64,000 nucleotides of DNA from the NCBI GenBank assembly GCA_963377175.1, contig CAUJNA010003802.1:264501-328500 (forward strand), given 5' to 3'. The notes under the pieces are model-generated. The model was not told the origin of the DNA. It ran no database searches and saw only the letters and a program-made list of their open reading frames with translations. The translations under genes were made by a program, and so were the position numbers. Every line of letters begins with the position of its first letter. Position 1 is the stretch's first letter. Source of the stretch: Effrenium voratum (taxonomy: Eukaryota; Sar; Dinophyceae; Suessiales; Symbiodiniaceae). Of this stretch, positions 52,971 to 63,639 are shown piece after piece.

Positions 52971-55900
52971 TCAGAGCGGCTTGAGTAAGCGGCTGGCTGA
53001 CGTTGCCAGTTGTTCTGGCTGACAGGGCAACGGCGGATTTTTGGTCGCGAGGCCATGTCGGATGCAAGTTAGTAGGCTGGTGCAGCGGTGACGGAGGCTG
53101 CTGCCAAATGTTCCGGGCGCCAGGGCGCATGCATCGGACACAGTTGAATGCCTCGGCCTGACATCGCTAGGCTTGCAGGGCTGACGTATGCGACTTTCAG
53201 GGCGATGGCTGAACCGGGCCAACCGACCTCTGCTGAGATCGTCAGCCCAATCATTGCACCTGCCTGGAACGTGCGTCGGCTGCAGCAGCACATTGTGAGC
53301 GTGAGCCCAGAAGGCTGTTAATTGCACAAAGAGTTGCAACGGCCAGGAGGTCGTGAACAGTTTGTTAAGGCTTGCTTCCGTGGCGGAATTGTCTGTGCCT
53401 GAAGGCATGCTAAACGAGTAGTGCCCACCACCAATGTGGCTGTGGGTTGCTTGCAGCAGTGCTAACTGTGCCAGAGTTTCGAAGCATGCGATGTACCGCT
53501 GTCCTGGCTTGACAAGGCAAGGCCACACGGCTCTTATGTCTTGCATGTTCCAGGTCTCGGCGAACCACACCACTTGGGATGATGTGATTGCCCAGCCCCC
53601 GATCCCTACCATATCATCTTCGGCACACGCATCTGCGGCGGCCAGAGCTTGCAGCTGGTGTGGCCGCGCCAAAGGCTGAATAGGCGAGTGTCGAAAGCAC
53701 GACGCCAGCCAAGTAAGGCACTGTTGGCTTGACTTGGAAAGGCTAGTGTATGGGCTGTTGGGGTCCGCGATGCGCACCCATGTGGGCTTGCTAGTGCCAG
53801 GCACTTGCGGGATGTCTTGGGGGCAATGCATGGTGCGGCCTGAAATTTCCAAGATTTTGGAGCCCACTGTGATCCACAAGCCCGGTAGGCTATGGCTAGT
53901 TTTGAGGTCCTTAGTCAAGGATGCTCTAAAGGCTGACCTATCGAGTGCATCGAGCCTGGTGGGCTGTTGAGGTCCGCGTACAGCGGTGCTAGCCAGGACC
54001 TGAGGTGTAGGGCAATGCTGGTGGCCCAAATAAGCAGGCCTATGCACTGCTCGAGTGTTTTGCGGGGCATCCCCGTCGATTTCCCAAAAGGGATTTGATC
54101 AAGGCGTCCAGCTTGGCTAGTTTAGCGGACACGAGCTGAATGGTGTCGTGAGAGAAGTTGATCTCCCAACCGCACCAAACCAGGCTATCCTGGAATTGCG
54201 CCTTTTTCCACGAAATGGGCGCTGCAATGGCACAAAAGAAGAGCACCACCAAGGCAAACGTGTCTGGCGCGCTATCCCGGAAGAGTGCACACAGCAGGTC
54301 GTCCACAAAGAGGAAGGCTTTGTGGGGCTTCCAGGCTAGCAACCCATGCACCTGACGAAGCAAGAATGCGCCGGTGCGCTGCCACCAGAAAGCCGAGAAA
54401 CGGCCCCCAAAATGGCACACCCTGTAGTGGTAGAGTTTTCCTTGAAAGGCGAAGAGTAGAAGGCCATGCTCTTCAGGGCGGACCTGCGCCTGTTTGTGTG
54501 CGGCTTTAAAGTCAATGCTGGCGCCTATGAAGGCGCCTGGAGTGTCTTCTGGCTGCGTGGACAGCGCCAAATCAGATGCCATTGGCAAGCTAAGGCGCTC
54601 TGGCAGATGGCATCTGGTATTGACTTGGCACACGGTGCTGTCCAAGACAAGGCGCGGCTCTTTGCCTTCAGCGAAAACGACATTTAGCTTGCCTACGGCA
54701 ATGCCCAAGGGCCATTTTTCCCGAGCGTCGGCTATGCTAAGGCTGGTGTCAACAATCCAGTTGTTGGCAATTTCATTGCGCAACAAGCCTTGCACGGTTT
54801 CTGGCTCGTCTTCGGCCATCTTCCAGTTGCCCTCACAAACTTCCAGATCCGGCGGCAGCGCGGAGTCTGGCTTCTTTGCTGGCCATTGAAGGCTTGGTGG
54901 CAAGGCTGATACGGCTCCTGTCGGCACTCCGTGTTGCAAAAATGGCAAGAGGGCCATGTCTGGGTCATCCCAAGATTTGGCCAAGGCATGCAGCAGGTGG
55001 AGTCGGTATGGCTGTCCTGCCTCGGGGCTCATATCTGGAGGGCAGGGCAGTTTTAAAGCGGTGTATGCTAGAGTTGCCACTTCCAGGCTTTCGGACGGCG
55101 AGAGTGGGCAGTCCGAAGAACCGCTTTTGATGTGTGCCAGGATACGTGGCACCAGTTTGCGCTCATGCATCCAGTGCAGCCAGGGCCTGGCGACTGCCTG
55201 CAGCGGGTGTTCGGGTTTGGGGAGACACCAATCTGCGGATGAGTGCATTCCTGCCCCGTCGCAGGTGGGGAGCCTGCAAGGCGCCAATGTGACGGGTCTA
55301 GCGGAGTTGGAGTGCAGTGGCAGCGCTTGTCGGAAGGAGCCTGTTTTACTCACCCTTCCTACGCCTATTTGGGCCAATTGCAGGGCCAGGGAAGGGGGGT
55401 ATTCTGCGGTCAGCGTGCTGAGGTATACCCCTTGTTCCTTCACGCCTGCAATGCTTTGATGCTTGTATGAGTGATTGCAGCGGGCTTGCAGGGCCCGTAT
55501 TTTCGAACTGTTGCTGCCGAACGCCCATGACTTAGAGAAGGCTTTGTTGTGCATGCAGGCGTCTACCCACACCAGGGCACACTGGTGATCGCGTAGCATT
55601 TGGAAGTTAGCCTCTTCCCACCAGGACATGGCTGATGGTGGCTGCTCCCAAACGCACGCCCCCTTTGGAGACCACTGCTCTGAACAGGGCTCTACCACGG
55701 TCGTGGATGGTTTTGCTATCCAGCAATTTTTTACGCTGCGCAGGCGAAAGGCCGGGGACCCCGTCCATGTGCTGCGGCGTTCTCAAGGCTTTGGGCCCGC
55801 CCGGGCGAAGTTTGAGTCTGGAGTATTCTTTGCAAGGCGGGGCAAGCATGATCAGGGCCACGATTCCCGACCAGCAGAGTCTGGGCGTGCCTCGAAGACT

Positions 55901-56140
55901 CTGTCATCCAGGATGTCGTGCGCAGTGTCACCATCCAGGTCAAACGGCTCGAAGCAGTCAAGGCCAAGGCTAATGGCGGCCGACGTCACTGGGTGCAGCC
56001 TACCTGCAAACACGTCCAAACACGTGGGCGAAAGGGCACTGGTCATTAGTGCAACTGCCCGTCTGGTAGCGCCGGCAAACCTCTCTACCTTTATATGTAG
56101 TGCACCACTCTGCCTTGGGCTTTGGCGAAGGCGAGGCTCC
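52971..56140 (-). pseudogene. YR-III methyltransferase-like/RT/RNase H polyprotein
   Basis: The methyltransferase-like part is in two frames: LDVFAGRLHPVTSAAISLGL with EPFDLDGDTAHDILDD (~56050-55900), then IMLAPPCKEYSRLKLRPGGP (~55850), keeping the PPC motif. RT is 55698-54040 (552 codons): AVGKLNVVFAEGKEPRLVLD, FDFKAAHKQAQVRPEEH, HFGGRFSAFWWQRTGAFLLR, FLFVDDLLCALF. RT tail and RNase H lie in 54047-52971: AAADACAEDDMVGIGGWAIT, ACFETLAQLALL, MPSGTDNSATEASLNKLF, NDWADDLSRG, with all catalytic acids. Breaks near 55900 and 54050 separate otherwise intact domains. Confidence 0.8.
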
Positions 56141-57199
56141 TTTGGATTTCCCCTTGCCTTTCTTGGTGGGGCGTGAAGGCAAGCGGGCTGGCTTAAGGTC
56201 GCGCTTGGGTCCCCTTTGCCTTGGTGTTGCGGGGCGTGGTGGCGCTGGCACGGATGGTTTGGACATTTTTGGGCGCAATTGTAGAAGGCTGCGCACATCG
56301 TTCCTCATGTGCGTCAGTTCGTACAAGCCATCATCTAGGGACCATTGCTGCCCTAGAAGGTCGGATATGGCTGCCCAGAGGTTGCGATCGGCTGACAGAA
56401 GCTCTTGGGTGTTCACCGTGCGAAGGCCCAGGCTGGGATCTGGCTGTGTGAGACACAGGTCGGCTATCTTCTTGTCGAAGGCCTTGAGGTTCGACAGGTG
56501 CGCTGCTTGGCACAGGGCCAGGGCATTGCGAAACACGGTCTGGATACGGGTGAGCCACCCCGCTGCCAGCGAGTGGTGCTCCACAGACACTTCTGGTGTG
56601 TCGTCAAAGAAGGCCTGACTCAGGAGCTGTAATTCCGAGCGAACTGCTCGGGCCGACTTTGCTTCCATGCGTTCCTGGTATTGCCGTGATGAAAGGCGAT
56701 ACTGCCAGGGCACCCACTTCAGGGACTGCCCGGGCTTCAGGCCCTCGCGCACTAGGCTCAGAAGGCGGATGGACGGCGTGGTGTCCGCGTCCCAGCAGCT
56801 CACCTAGGCTTCTATCAGGCTGGACACGCGTTCGGATGTGAGCTTGGGTGGCAAGCGCTCTGCCCAAGATGCGATTTGATTGGGCTGTGTGCATGGCGAT
56901 CCAGAGCTGGCGGCCGGTGCGGGAGGCTCTGAGCGCAGGCTCAGCCGATGGCACTTGGCTAGGGCTTTCCTAAGGCGCGCTGCTGCCACACTAGATTCTG
57001 GATCCTCTATGTTGTTGGCTGTCCAGAAGTCCCTGGCAGAAACTATGAAAGGCTGCAAGTCTGCAATGTTGGGGAAGGCGAAGGCGAAGTCAGAAGGGCA
57101 GTCGAAACCTCTGGCCAAAACGAGGTCCTGCAGGCCTTCAGGGACCCTGGCTTCTGTCAGGACGTCCTGTAGCCTATCGCGGTCCATGTGCATCAGCAA
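56000..57199 (-). pseudogene. YR-III Gag-like protein with CCCH finger
   Basis: The N-terminal frame 57199-56804 starts MLMHMDRDRLQDVLTEARVP, matching the YR-II Gag start, and ends with a stop after SERVSSLIEA. The rest is 56803-56000: SIRLLSLVREGLKPGQSLKW, VPWQYRLSSRQYQERMEAKS, FFDDTPEVSVEHHSLA, LCLTQPDPSLGLRTVNTQEL, a basic stretch (RPTKKGKGKSKGASPSPKPK) and the finger CRRYQTGSCTNDQCPFAH. The methyltransferase-like domain begins in another frame within the last ~140 bases, so the two genes overlap or are close. One indel near 56804. Confidence 0.75.
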
Positions 57200-57378
57200 T
57201 GAATGCTTTGAGGGCGGTTTGAGCGGAAAAAGGATAGCTGCGAATGTGTACAGTCAGGCACTGGACCGGCACTTGAGCACTGCTGAGTCGCCGACCTCTC
57301 AGAAGGCGTACCTAAGTATCGAATCGTGTCACATTACGGCGGTGCTGTGTGTATCAAGGCAGGGCATGAACGTTGATT

Positions 57379-58026
57379 TTAGCACAGCACGGCCATGCAC
57401 GCCTTGCGTTTGCAGAGCTGCATGTCTGGATGAATCTGAGCAGTAGAAGAGGGCTCAGCCGGGCGGACAGGGCCATACGGCCTGGGCATTGTAGGCCTGG
57501 TGCCGAACACGCGGCGTGAGGGCATCACTGTGATTGGCGGGCTGAGCAGGGATCGAATCTGGTCTGTGCGTTCCTGGCTGAAGTGAGACTGCAAGGCTAG
57601 ACTGCGCAGCCAAGGCCTGCAGGGCGGCTTGGGCAGGGGGCAGGAAACAGGGTCTACCCAGGACCTTAGTGGGATGCACTCTGGCACCGGGCAGCCTGGT
57701 CTCTGATTTACTACTGAAAGCCTGGGGCAAGGAGGCAGTGCTGTGTGGCTCCGCAGCTGAAAGCGGAGATCACTAACATAGGCGCGCACTGGGTAAGGTC
57801 TGGACCGACTGCCATGATCCTTGCCTGAAGGCAAGCCGAGCTCCGGGTTGGCCTTGGCAGTCGTTCCGGGCGATGTGGAATCAGCGGCAGTTGCAGGGCG
57901 TACGTCTCGAGGGCCTGACCACTGGTGTGGGCACAAGGCAGTGCAGTCTGCTTCCATTTCATCTGAAAGGCCATCGGGGGAGAATGAAAATGCTCTCCCC
58001 CAGAACTGTTTGTTGCGATAAGGCAT
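57379..58026 (-). pseudogene. YR-III Pro-rich frame (recombinase N-terminal remnant?)
   Basis: 215 codons, Pro/Arg/Ser-rich (KPPCRPWLRSLALQSHFSQE). It corresponds in position and composition to the Pro-rich region ahead of the YR-II recombinase. Only ~180 bases separate it from Gag here, against ~2.4 kb in YR-II, so the core-binding and catalytic domains have been deleted. Confidence 0.4.
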
Positions 58027-58350
58027 CGAGCCTAAATGCAGCGCCGGTCAAGATCGTGGCATACGCACAAGCGATGCATCTGAGGTGTTGACCAGAAGGC
58101 TCGTGGTGTACCTGCGCCGCCGTAGAGTTATTGTTAGTTCGCAATGTTAGGGCGGAGTACAACAAGGCTAGGCCGTTTTCCTGCATCTGCTGCATACGGA
58201 GCGGTCAAAAGGAGGGCCAACGCACTGCGCAGGCGGCTCGAGTAAGGCGATGGGTTGCAAACAAGGCTAATGCGTCCTAAGGACAGTGAGTATTAAACAG
58301 AAACATGAAAAGAGCGCACTGCGCTGCCCTCCTAAAGCTGAGTTGTGCGG

Positions 58351-59471
58351 TCATGCACAGGGCAAGGCATCAATACATGGCCACATTGGGCTGCATGGAT
58401 TCATAGCACCGGCTGCAATAGTGCGAAGTACGCGTGTCCTCACACAAAGGCATCCTGTCGTTGGTGATGCGGCCGTAGGCGGAGTGGAAAGGGCAGGGCG
58501 ATGACGCACAAGGCAATGCGCAGCACACTCGGGGAACTGGTCGTCCAGGTACCATGCTTTGGCGACCCCCCCTACTCGCGCTGCCTTCATAGTGCAGGGC
58601 AGTCGCATGGCAGGAATTTGCGCACACTGCTCCAGTTGGGCGATGGCGCGTGTGTTCTCCTGCGGCTGGGAGGGCTTTGGCCAGGGCTGCGCGGGCTTGC
58701 CGCTCATTGCGTTTCCAGCAGGAGTCAATGCTGAAGGCGTGATGGCCTCGTCAATTAATGCGCGTAGCACACGTGGGGGGGCAACCAAAAGGCAAGTCAT
58801 AGAAGTTCATCCACCAGCTGCCGTCCCACGCATACAGAGGCGTGTCCGGTGCAAGGCCCAAGTGCTGCAGCTCAGGCTTGGGTTCGTGGAACCCGGAGGA
58901 AGGCTGAGGGGGCCAGTCGCAAGGCGGGCTCAGGGCTGCCTTGGGCGGGGGCCCGGGCAGAGGCCTCTGTGGCTCCAAAGGCAAAGGCCTTGGCTTGGGC
59001 GCCGCCTTGGGAATCACCTCTGGCGAAGCCGGCAGGGCATCGTCTGGCAAGTCTTGGAGCCTCGGTTGAGGCAGTCTCTGGCTTTGCTGGCAATACGTCT
59101 TGAGAAGGCACTGGTGCAGGTGCAGAGTCTGCCGGCGGCAGCTCAGGTGCGAGCTGGTCGGCCCAAGGCTTTTCATCTTTACTGCAGGGCTGATACAAGA
59201 AATTTTCTGCCCTGGCAGGGTCGAAGAGCGGCACCAAGGGCGGCTCTTCAGTGCAAGGCTCTGGAAGGTCTTGAGTAGACGCCCCTTCGGGCGGCAGTGT
59301 TGAGGACTCATCCGTGGGAAGGGCGGCTTCTGGCAAAGGCGACGAGGATCGCGAGGCCGTCCGTTCCCGCAAGGCTGCAAGCATAGCGGTCAGGGCTGCC
59401 TGGTTCTCTTCCGTCATGCTGGAGACAATGCCCATCAGGTCTGGCACTGAGGAGGGCACCTGGTCCGACAT
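58351..59471 (-). pseudogene. YR-III Pro-rich/Cys-His accessory ORF
   Basis: Homologue of the YR-II accessory protein. It starts MSDQVPSSVPDLMGIVSSMT at 59471 with an N-terminal helix (AALTAMLAALRERTA), then a Pro/Ala-rich middle (59627-58872 frame). After frame changes come WDGSWWMNFYDLP (58751-59380 frame), CAQIPAMRLPCTMK and WYLDDQFPECAAHC (58351-58800 frame), and PCASSPCPF with HYCSRC (58370-58627 frame). Conserved with YR-II are the IPxxRLPxTM box, the YLDD box and the Cys/His spacing. Three frameshifts, so this copy is broken. Confidence 0.55.
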
Positions 59472-60111
59472 GCTCAAGGCAAGTGAATGGGGCCGAGCAG
59501 GCACACTGCTGAAATGGCTGCAGGGCAGGTCGCAAAACGAATGTGCACACGAAAAGTCTGCTTGGGGCACGTGATGACAAGGCTGCTGGAGGGCCGGCGC
59601 GAGCCTGTCATGCTGCCCAATGCACAAAGACCCGAAAATGGCATGGTTGTAGCACGGCTGTCAAATGAGGCCACGGCAGAAAGTGCCTGAGTCCGCCGAG
59701 CGACAGTGCTTGTCAGAGCGGGCGTCAAGCAGAGCGCGAGCCACACACTTTTAGATCTGTGAGCATGATGTGAGGTCCACTGGCTCGTGAGAGTGCATCT
59801 CCGAAGCTGGCAATGCGGGCATTGCAGGCTGCACACGCACTAGGATGAATTCAATTTCTTAAGGCAAGACAAAACCGCGTTCAGAAGGCGGGTTGTCTTA
59901 GGGCCAACACATGCGCGCAAGAGTGAAACTAAGGCTGACTCGGAGTGCTCGTGCCAGCGGTGCTGCACTGCAAAGCGCCTGAAATTAGGGTCACAGGCGG
60001 CTGTCAGGAGACCCCTGGCCGAAAGACTTGTTGTTTGGCACAAGAAACATGCTGTAGGTTTGTGCCAGTCAAAGGCGGAGGCAAACAAAGCCAGGCTGTC
60101 CTAGTGCCCCA

Positions 60112-60348
60112 TCATGTGAGGGCGTGGTATGCAAAGGCCGCCCAGCGCTGTACAGAATCCACAATGCGTGACAATGCACGAGTGCCCTCGATCAGGGTGA
60201 GGGCAACAAGGCAAACGGCGATGATACGGCAGAAGAGCTTAATGCGCAGAAGGACTGTGTAGAACTCGTCTAGCATGACCTCAAGGTCTAAGTAGCTTCT
60301 GGCTAATGTGGTGTGGATGGCGTCTAAGGTGTCGCCGTCACACTCCAT
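60112..60348 (-). CDS. YR-III small membrane protein
   Basis: 78 aa from MECDGDTLDAIHTTLARSYL (the frame is open from 60468, but homology to YR-II starts at this Met). LDLEVMLDEFYTVLLRIKL leads into a hydrophobic helix (RIIAVCLVALTLIEG). Equivalent to 47043-46777 of YR-II. A short polar C-terminus follows. Confidence 0.6.
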   Translation of the reverse strand: MECDGDTLDAIHTTLARSYLDLEVMLDEFYTVLLRIKLFCRIIAVCLVALTLIEGTRALSRIVDSVQRWAAFAYHALT

Positions 60349-60489
60349 GGCACAAAAGGCAAGGCGTTGGATCGGAGAGTGAACGAGCGCTATGCAATAA
60401 ATGCAAATCAACATTCGGCTGATATCCAAGTGCGAATGCAAACAAAGTACCATGCACGGTGTACACAATTTCTAGGCCTGGAGAGCAGG

Positions 60490-61365
60490 GCTTGTGAAGG
60501 TCCCGGAGGAACCTCAGTTGCCAAGGGCTCGTGGCTCAAGATTGCATGGCTTGATGCATGACCGGGGTCATGACGGATAAACCTGATCGCAGGGCTTGGT
60601 GAGGTCCCTTGGGAGCCTCAATTGCCAAGGGCTCGCGGCGCAAGGCAGCAACCCTGGAGGGCTGCGATTCAAGAGCGGACTCAAGAATGCATGACTGAGG
60701 TCATGACTGAAGGCATTGCGCCTGTGTGGAGGTCCCGGAGGAGCCTCAGTTGCCAAGGGCTCGCGGCGCAAGGCAACAATGCCGGAGGGCTGCGATTCAA
60801 GAGCGGACTCAGGAATGCATGACTGCGGTCATGAATGAAGGCATTACGCCTTGTGGAGGTCCCGGAGGAGCCTCAATTGCCAAGGGCTCGCGGCGCAAGG
60901 CAGCAACCCCGAAGGGCTGCGATTCAAGAGCGGACTCAAGAATGCATGACTTGGATCCTGACTGAAGGCATTGCGCCTTGTGGAGGTCCCGGAGGAGCCT
61001 CAATTGCCAAGGGCTCGCGGCGCAAGCAGCAACCCCGGAGGGCTGCGATTCAAGAGCGGACTCAGACATGAGAGGTCATGACTGAAGGCATTGCGCCTGT
61101 GTGGAGGTCCCGGAGGAGCCCCAGTTCAAGGGCTCGCGGCGCAAGGCAACAACCGCGGAGGGATGCAATTCAAGAGCGGACTCCAGAATGCATGGCTGGG
61201 GTCCTGACTGAAGTCAGTGCGCCCGTGCGGAGGTCCCGGAGGAGCCTCAGTTGCCAAGGGCTCGCGGCGCAAGGCAACAACCCCGGAGGGATGCAATTCC
61301 AGAGCGGACTCAAGATTGCATGGCTTGGGTCCTGACTGCAGTCAGTGCGTCTAGGGAATGTCCCG
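60490..61365. repeat. YR-III ~125-bp tandem repeat array
   Basis: Seven units of about 110-135 bp, each with GAGGTCCCGGAGGAGCC, TTGCCAAGGGCTCGCGGCGC, AAGGCAACAACCCCGGAGGG and ATTCAAGAGCGGACTCA, then GAATGCATGACTG. Frames through it on both strands repeat the same peptides and are not independent genes. It sits between the membrane ORF and the first ORF after A1, as the YR-II repeats do. Confidence 0.95.
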
Positions 61366-61645
61366 CAGGAGCTGCACAATGCCTAAACACTGGAGTCATG
61401 GCAGCAGTCATGGCGGCCTGAAATGCAACAACTAAGACCGTAGCGGAGGGACAGGCGTGCACTGCAGCTCATGTTTGGAGAGGCTCATGAATGCTGCAGG
61501 CGAGCTAGCCAGTCGAGTGCAAGGAGGCAAAGTGCAATGTAGTGGGCTCAAGATCCAGCCGCGATGTCGCGTCACTTTTTTCATTAGCCTATGGTGAGGA
61601 AGGCAAGGCTGTCACAAATGGCAGAGTGTCGCCAGTGCATGTGCA

Positions 61646-61915
61646 TCACCACAGGCTGCGACAGTTGTCACATGGTTGGAATGTAAGGGCTGAGACATCG
61701 CGCTGTGCCAAGTGGTGGCACTGCCGATGATGAAACACCTTGCGCTTTGGCAGGATGTACACGGTTTCGGGGCGGCATGACGGCCGAAAATCAAAGGACC
61801 CAAGGAGGGCCTTGCGGTACTGGCGTAGAAGGCACCAGATGGCAAGGCAGGTTAAGCCGGACACAAGGGCTGTGTAAATGGCGAGGCACACTCCGAAACA
61901 CAGCAAGGCGTCCAT
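61646..61915 (-). CDS. YR-III membrane-anchored Cys/His (Ada-like zinc) protein
   Basis: 89 aa. N-terminal hydrophobic helix (LAIYTALVSGLTCLAIWCLL), then basic residues, then VYILPKRKVFHHRQCHHLAQ and TFQPCDNC. The pattern VY...(Y/F)H...C..L...PC..C resembles small zinc-binding domains related to the metal-binding domain of Ada, where four Cys/His bind zinc. First ORF after A1, 14 bases from its inner edge. YR-II has no clear equivalent. Assignment rests on the motif alone. Confidence 0.5.
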   Translation of the reverse strand: MDALLCFGVCLAIYTALVSGLTCLAIWCLLRQYRKALLGSFDFRPSCRPETVYILPKRKVFHHRQCHHLAQRDVSALTFQPCDNCRSLW

Positions 61916-61928
61916 GGCGGCGTTTCCA

Positions 61929-62037
61929 GTTTCAAGAAATGAAACCGCAGGTTTGGGTCAAGGCTAGGAGCAAAACGGCCAACGCATAGTTCGATTCACC
62001 ACATGCCCTAAACACAAGGGAAAAGAAACCCTAAGCG
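61929..62037 (-). repeat. YR-III A1 terminal repeat
   Basis: Coding-sense 5' end. Outer end AACACAAGGGAAAAGAAACC then CTAAGCG, nearly the same terminal word as YR-II (GGGGAAAAGACAAACCCCTA then GCG). Abuts copia LTR sequence TTGCATGTCTG at 62038. Confidence 0.9.
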
Positions 62038-62168
62038 TTGCATGTCTGTATACTACCGCAGGCCTTGAGTCGTCAGCACAAAGGTTGGCAGCTGCAGACT
62101 ACATTGTTAGTGTTGGCGATAACACAACAGCACTTGCACTTCAGTAAAAGTATCAACTGATTTTAACG
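62038..62168 (+). repeat. Copia 3' LTR (3' part)
   Basis: Matches 27150-27294: TTGCATGTCTGTATACTACC, GTTGGCAGCTGCAGACTACA, ACAGCACTTGCACTTCAGTA, ending TTTTAACG. Followed by genomic GA/GAAA repeat instead of the primer site, which marks the right edge of the copia element. Confidence 0.8.
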
Positions 62169-62194
62169 AGAAAGAGAAAGAGAGAGAGAGAGAG

Positions 62195-62233
<39 letters not shown>

Positions 62234-62237
62234 AAAA

Positions 62238-62269
<32 letters not shown>

Positions 62270-62270
62270 A

Positions 62271-62349
<79 letters not shown>

Positions 62350-62475
62350 CAAGCAAGCAAGCAAGAAAGAAAGAAAGAAAGCCAGCAAGCAAGCAAGCAA
62401 GCAAGAAAGAAACAAAGAAAGAAAGAAAGAAAGAAAGCAAGCAAGAAAGAAAGAAAGAAAGACAGAAAGAACGAA
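62165..62475. repeat. (GAAA)n microsatellite
   Basis: About 75 GAAA units with some GCAA interruptions. The Phe/Leu/Ser-rich minus frames across it are artefacts. Flanks the copia insertion. Confidence 0.95.
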
Positions 62476-62479
62476 AGGC

Positions 62480-63030
62480 TCGGTAGAGAAGCGCTGCAAC
62501 AAGGGCAAGGACCTGCTCAGTGGCCTGGGTGAGCAGAACGGGCTTGTTGTCGTAACGCTACCGGAACAAACGCCGGACTCCCATGCTGGTCGCTCGGCCC
62601 CGCCTCTCACTTTGCTCTGAGGCTTCCACTGCAAGGCCAAGACAAAATTTCTCCGCGGAAAAAAACACAACCTTCTCGGCTCCAGACCTGGGGTTTGCCG
62701 GCAACTTTGACTAAGCCACGCGTGCCAGCTGCTGCGCCAACTTGCTTCCCCTGCCTCAATTGACCGGACTTAGCGATTTCAGCTTGCCTCCATCTATTTA
62801 GCAGGCCGAGCCAATCACCAAGGTTCGCCTTTGGGGGTTGGCCTGGCAAGTCATTATTCCTAGTTTCACGCGCTGCTGCTTGCTTTGCCTTCTGACGTCC
62901 GACCCTTCGTTCTTGTGACTGTCGGGCGTTTGTATCGCGCGGGCCCATTCCAAGCTGAAGGACCTTTTTAAGCGCGTAACTATGTTGATTTAATTTCGCG
63001 GGTGGCAGCCGATTCCGCACAGCGTCGACT
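62480..63030. other. Unassigned, possible coding fragment
   Basis: The minus frame 63227-62607 contains a charged stretch (GPRDTNARQSQERRVGRQKA) but no recognised domain. It lies between the copia edge and the YR-IV terminus and could belong to either flank. Confidence 0.3.
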
Positions 63031-63031
63031 G

Positions 63032-63622
63032 TTAAGACCTGTTGCACTGCTCCTAGCTTGAACCCAAACAACCCAAAAGGGAACCCGCGAAACGAGAAGA
63101 GCGCGCACTCCGCTTTCACTGGGTTGGTGGAAAGTGCACTGCTTCTTGGGCACGACCAGAGCAGGGGCATGAAACGGATTAAAAGCGCCAGACATGCGTG
63201 TCCTGGCATGTGGCAGTGCAAATGCACGGCGCGGCAAGCGCGCCCACGCCTAAATCAGCGGACAGCGGTCCGTGATGCGCAGGAGCGTATCGCGGGCACC
63301 GTCCCTGAAACCTGAGCGAGGGCAGGCGTGCCCGTGCTGGCTAGCGTCTGCAAACTCTGATCAGCAAAGCCTTGAATAAGGCATAGTCTTGTGGGTGGGA
63401 GGGTTTCCAAGAAACAAGGAAGTTTGGGCCAAGGCTAGGAGCATCAAATGGCCACGACACAAGAAAAGAAAACCCTAAATAGGCGTTAAGACCTGTTGCG
63501 CTGCTCCTAGCTTGAACCCAAACAACCCTCAAAAGTGGACCCACGAAACGAGAAGAGCGCGCATTCTTTTTTAACCGGGCTGGTGGAAAGTGCACTGCTT
63601 CTAGGGCACGCGGCGCACCTAG
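63032..63622 (-). mobile_element. YR-IV: isolated B2-A2-B1 terminus of a YR element
   Basis: B2 63032-63168 (TTAAGACCTGTTGCACTGCT), spacer 63169-63392 related to that of YR-III (ATGCGTGTCC, GCGCGGCAAGCG), three-tract G motif 63393-63403, A2 63403-63485 (TTTCCAAGAAACAAGG, AAGGCTAGGAGCATCAAATG, AAGAAAAGAAAACCCTA), B1 63486-63622. This is the coding-sense 3' end of an element of the YR-III family. No coding sequence follows on the right within the window: 63640-64000 is AT-rich and unrelated. Confidence 0.75.
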
Positions 63623-63639
63623 AGCCACAGACTGTCCAT

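Larger units (their letters stand above)
52311..62037 (-). mobile_element. YR-III: recombinase-less YR retroelement
   Basis: Coding-sense order: A1 (62037-61929), Cys/His membrane ORF, 125-bp tandem repeats, small membrane ORF, Cys-rich accessory ORF, Pro-rich frame, Gag, methyltransferase-like/RT/RNase H, B1 (52840-52681), A2 (52680-52601), G-quadruplex, ~235-bp spacer, B2 remnant (52350-52311). Gene order and sequence follow YR-II but the recombinase catalytic region is absent between Pro-rich frame and Gag. The left end is truncated: only the last 40 bp of B2 remain, perfectly matching 52801-52840. The right end abuts copia 3' LTR sequence. Confidence 0.8.
27118..62168 (+). mobile_element. 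Ty1/copia element carrying three nested YR retroelements
   Basis: The outer element of the nest. It has a 5' LTR end at about 27118-27294, a primer-binding site at 27295, gag start at 35943, gag continuation at 49139, RNase H at 50511-51077 and a 3' LTR end at 62038-62168. Its own sequence is only about 4 kb; the rest is YR-I, YR-II and YR-III. Protease, integrase and most of RT are missing and part of gag is inverted, so it is dead. Its DNA is saturated with the word CTAC, which helps tell copia segments from the insertions. Confidence 0.7.

Noticed and set aside
60622..61335. Repeated small proteins such as PRARGARQQPRRAAIQERTQ
   Set aside because: Translations of the 125-bp tandem array in three frames on both strands; no start or conservation supports them.
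62107..62670. Phe/Leu/Ser-rich minus frames
   Set aside because: Produced by (GAAA)n.
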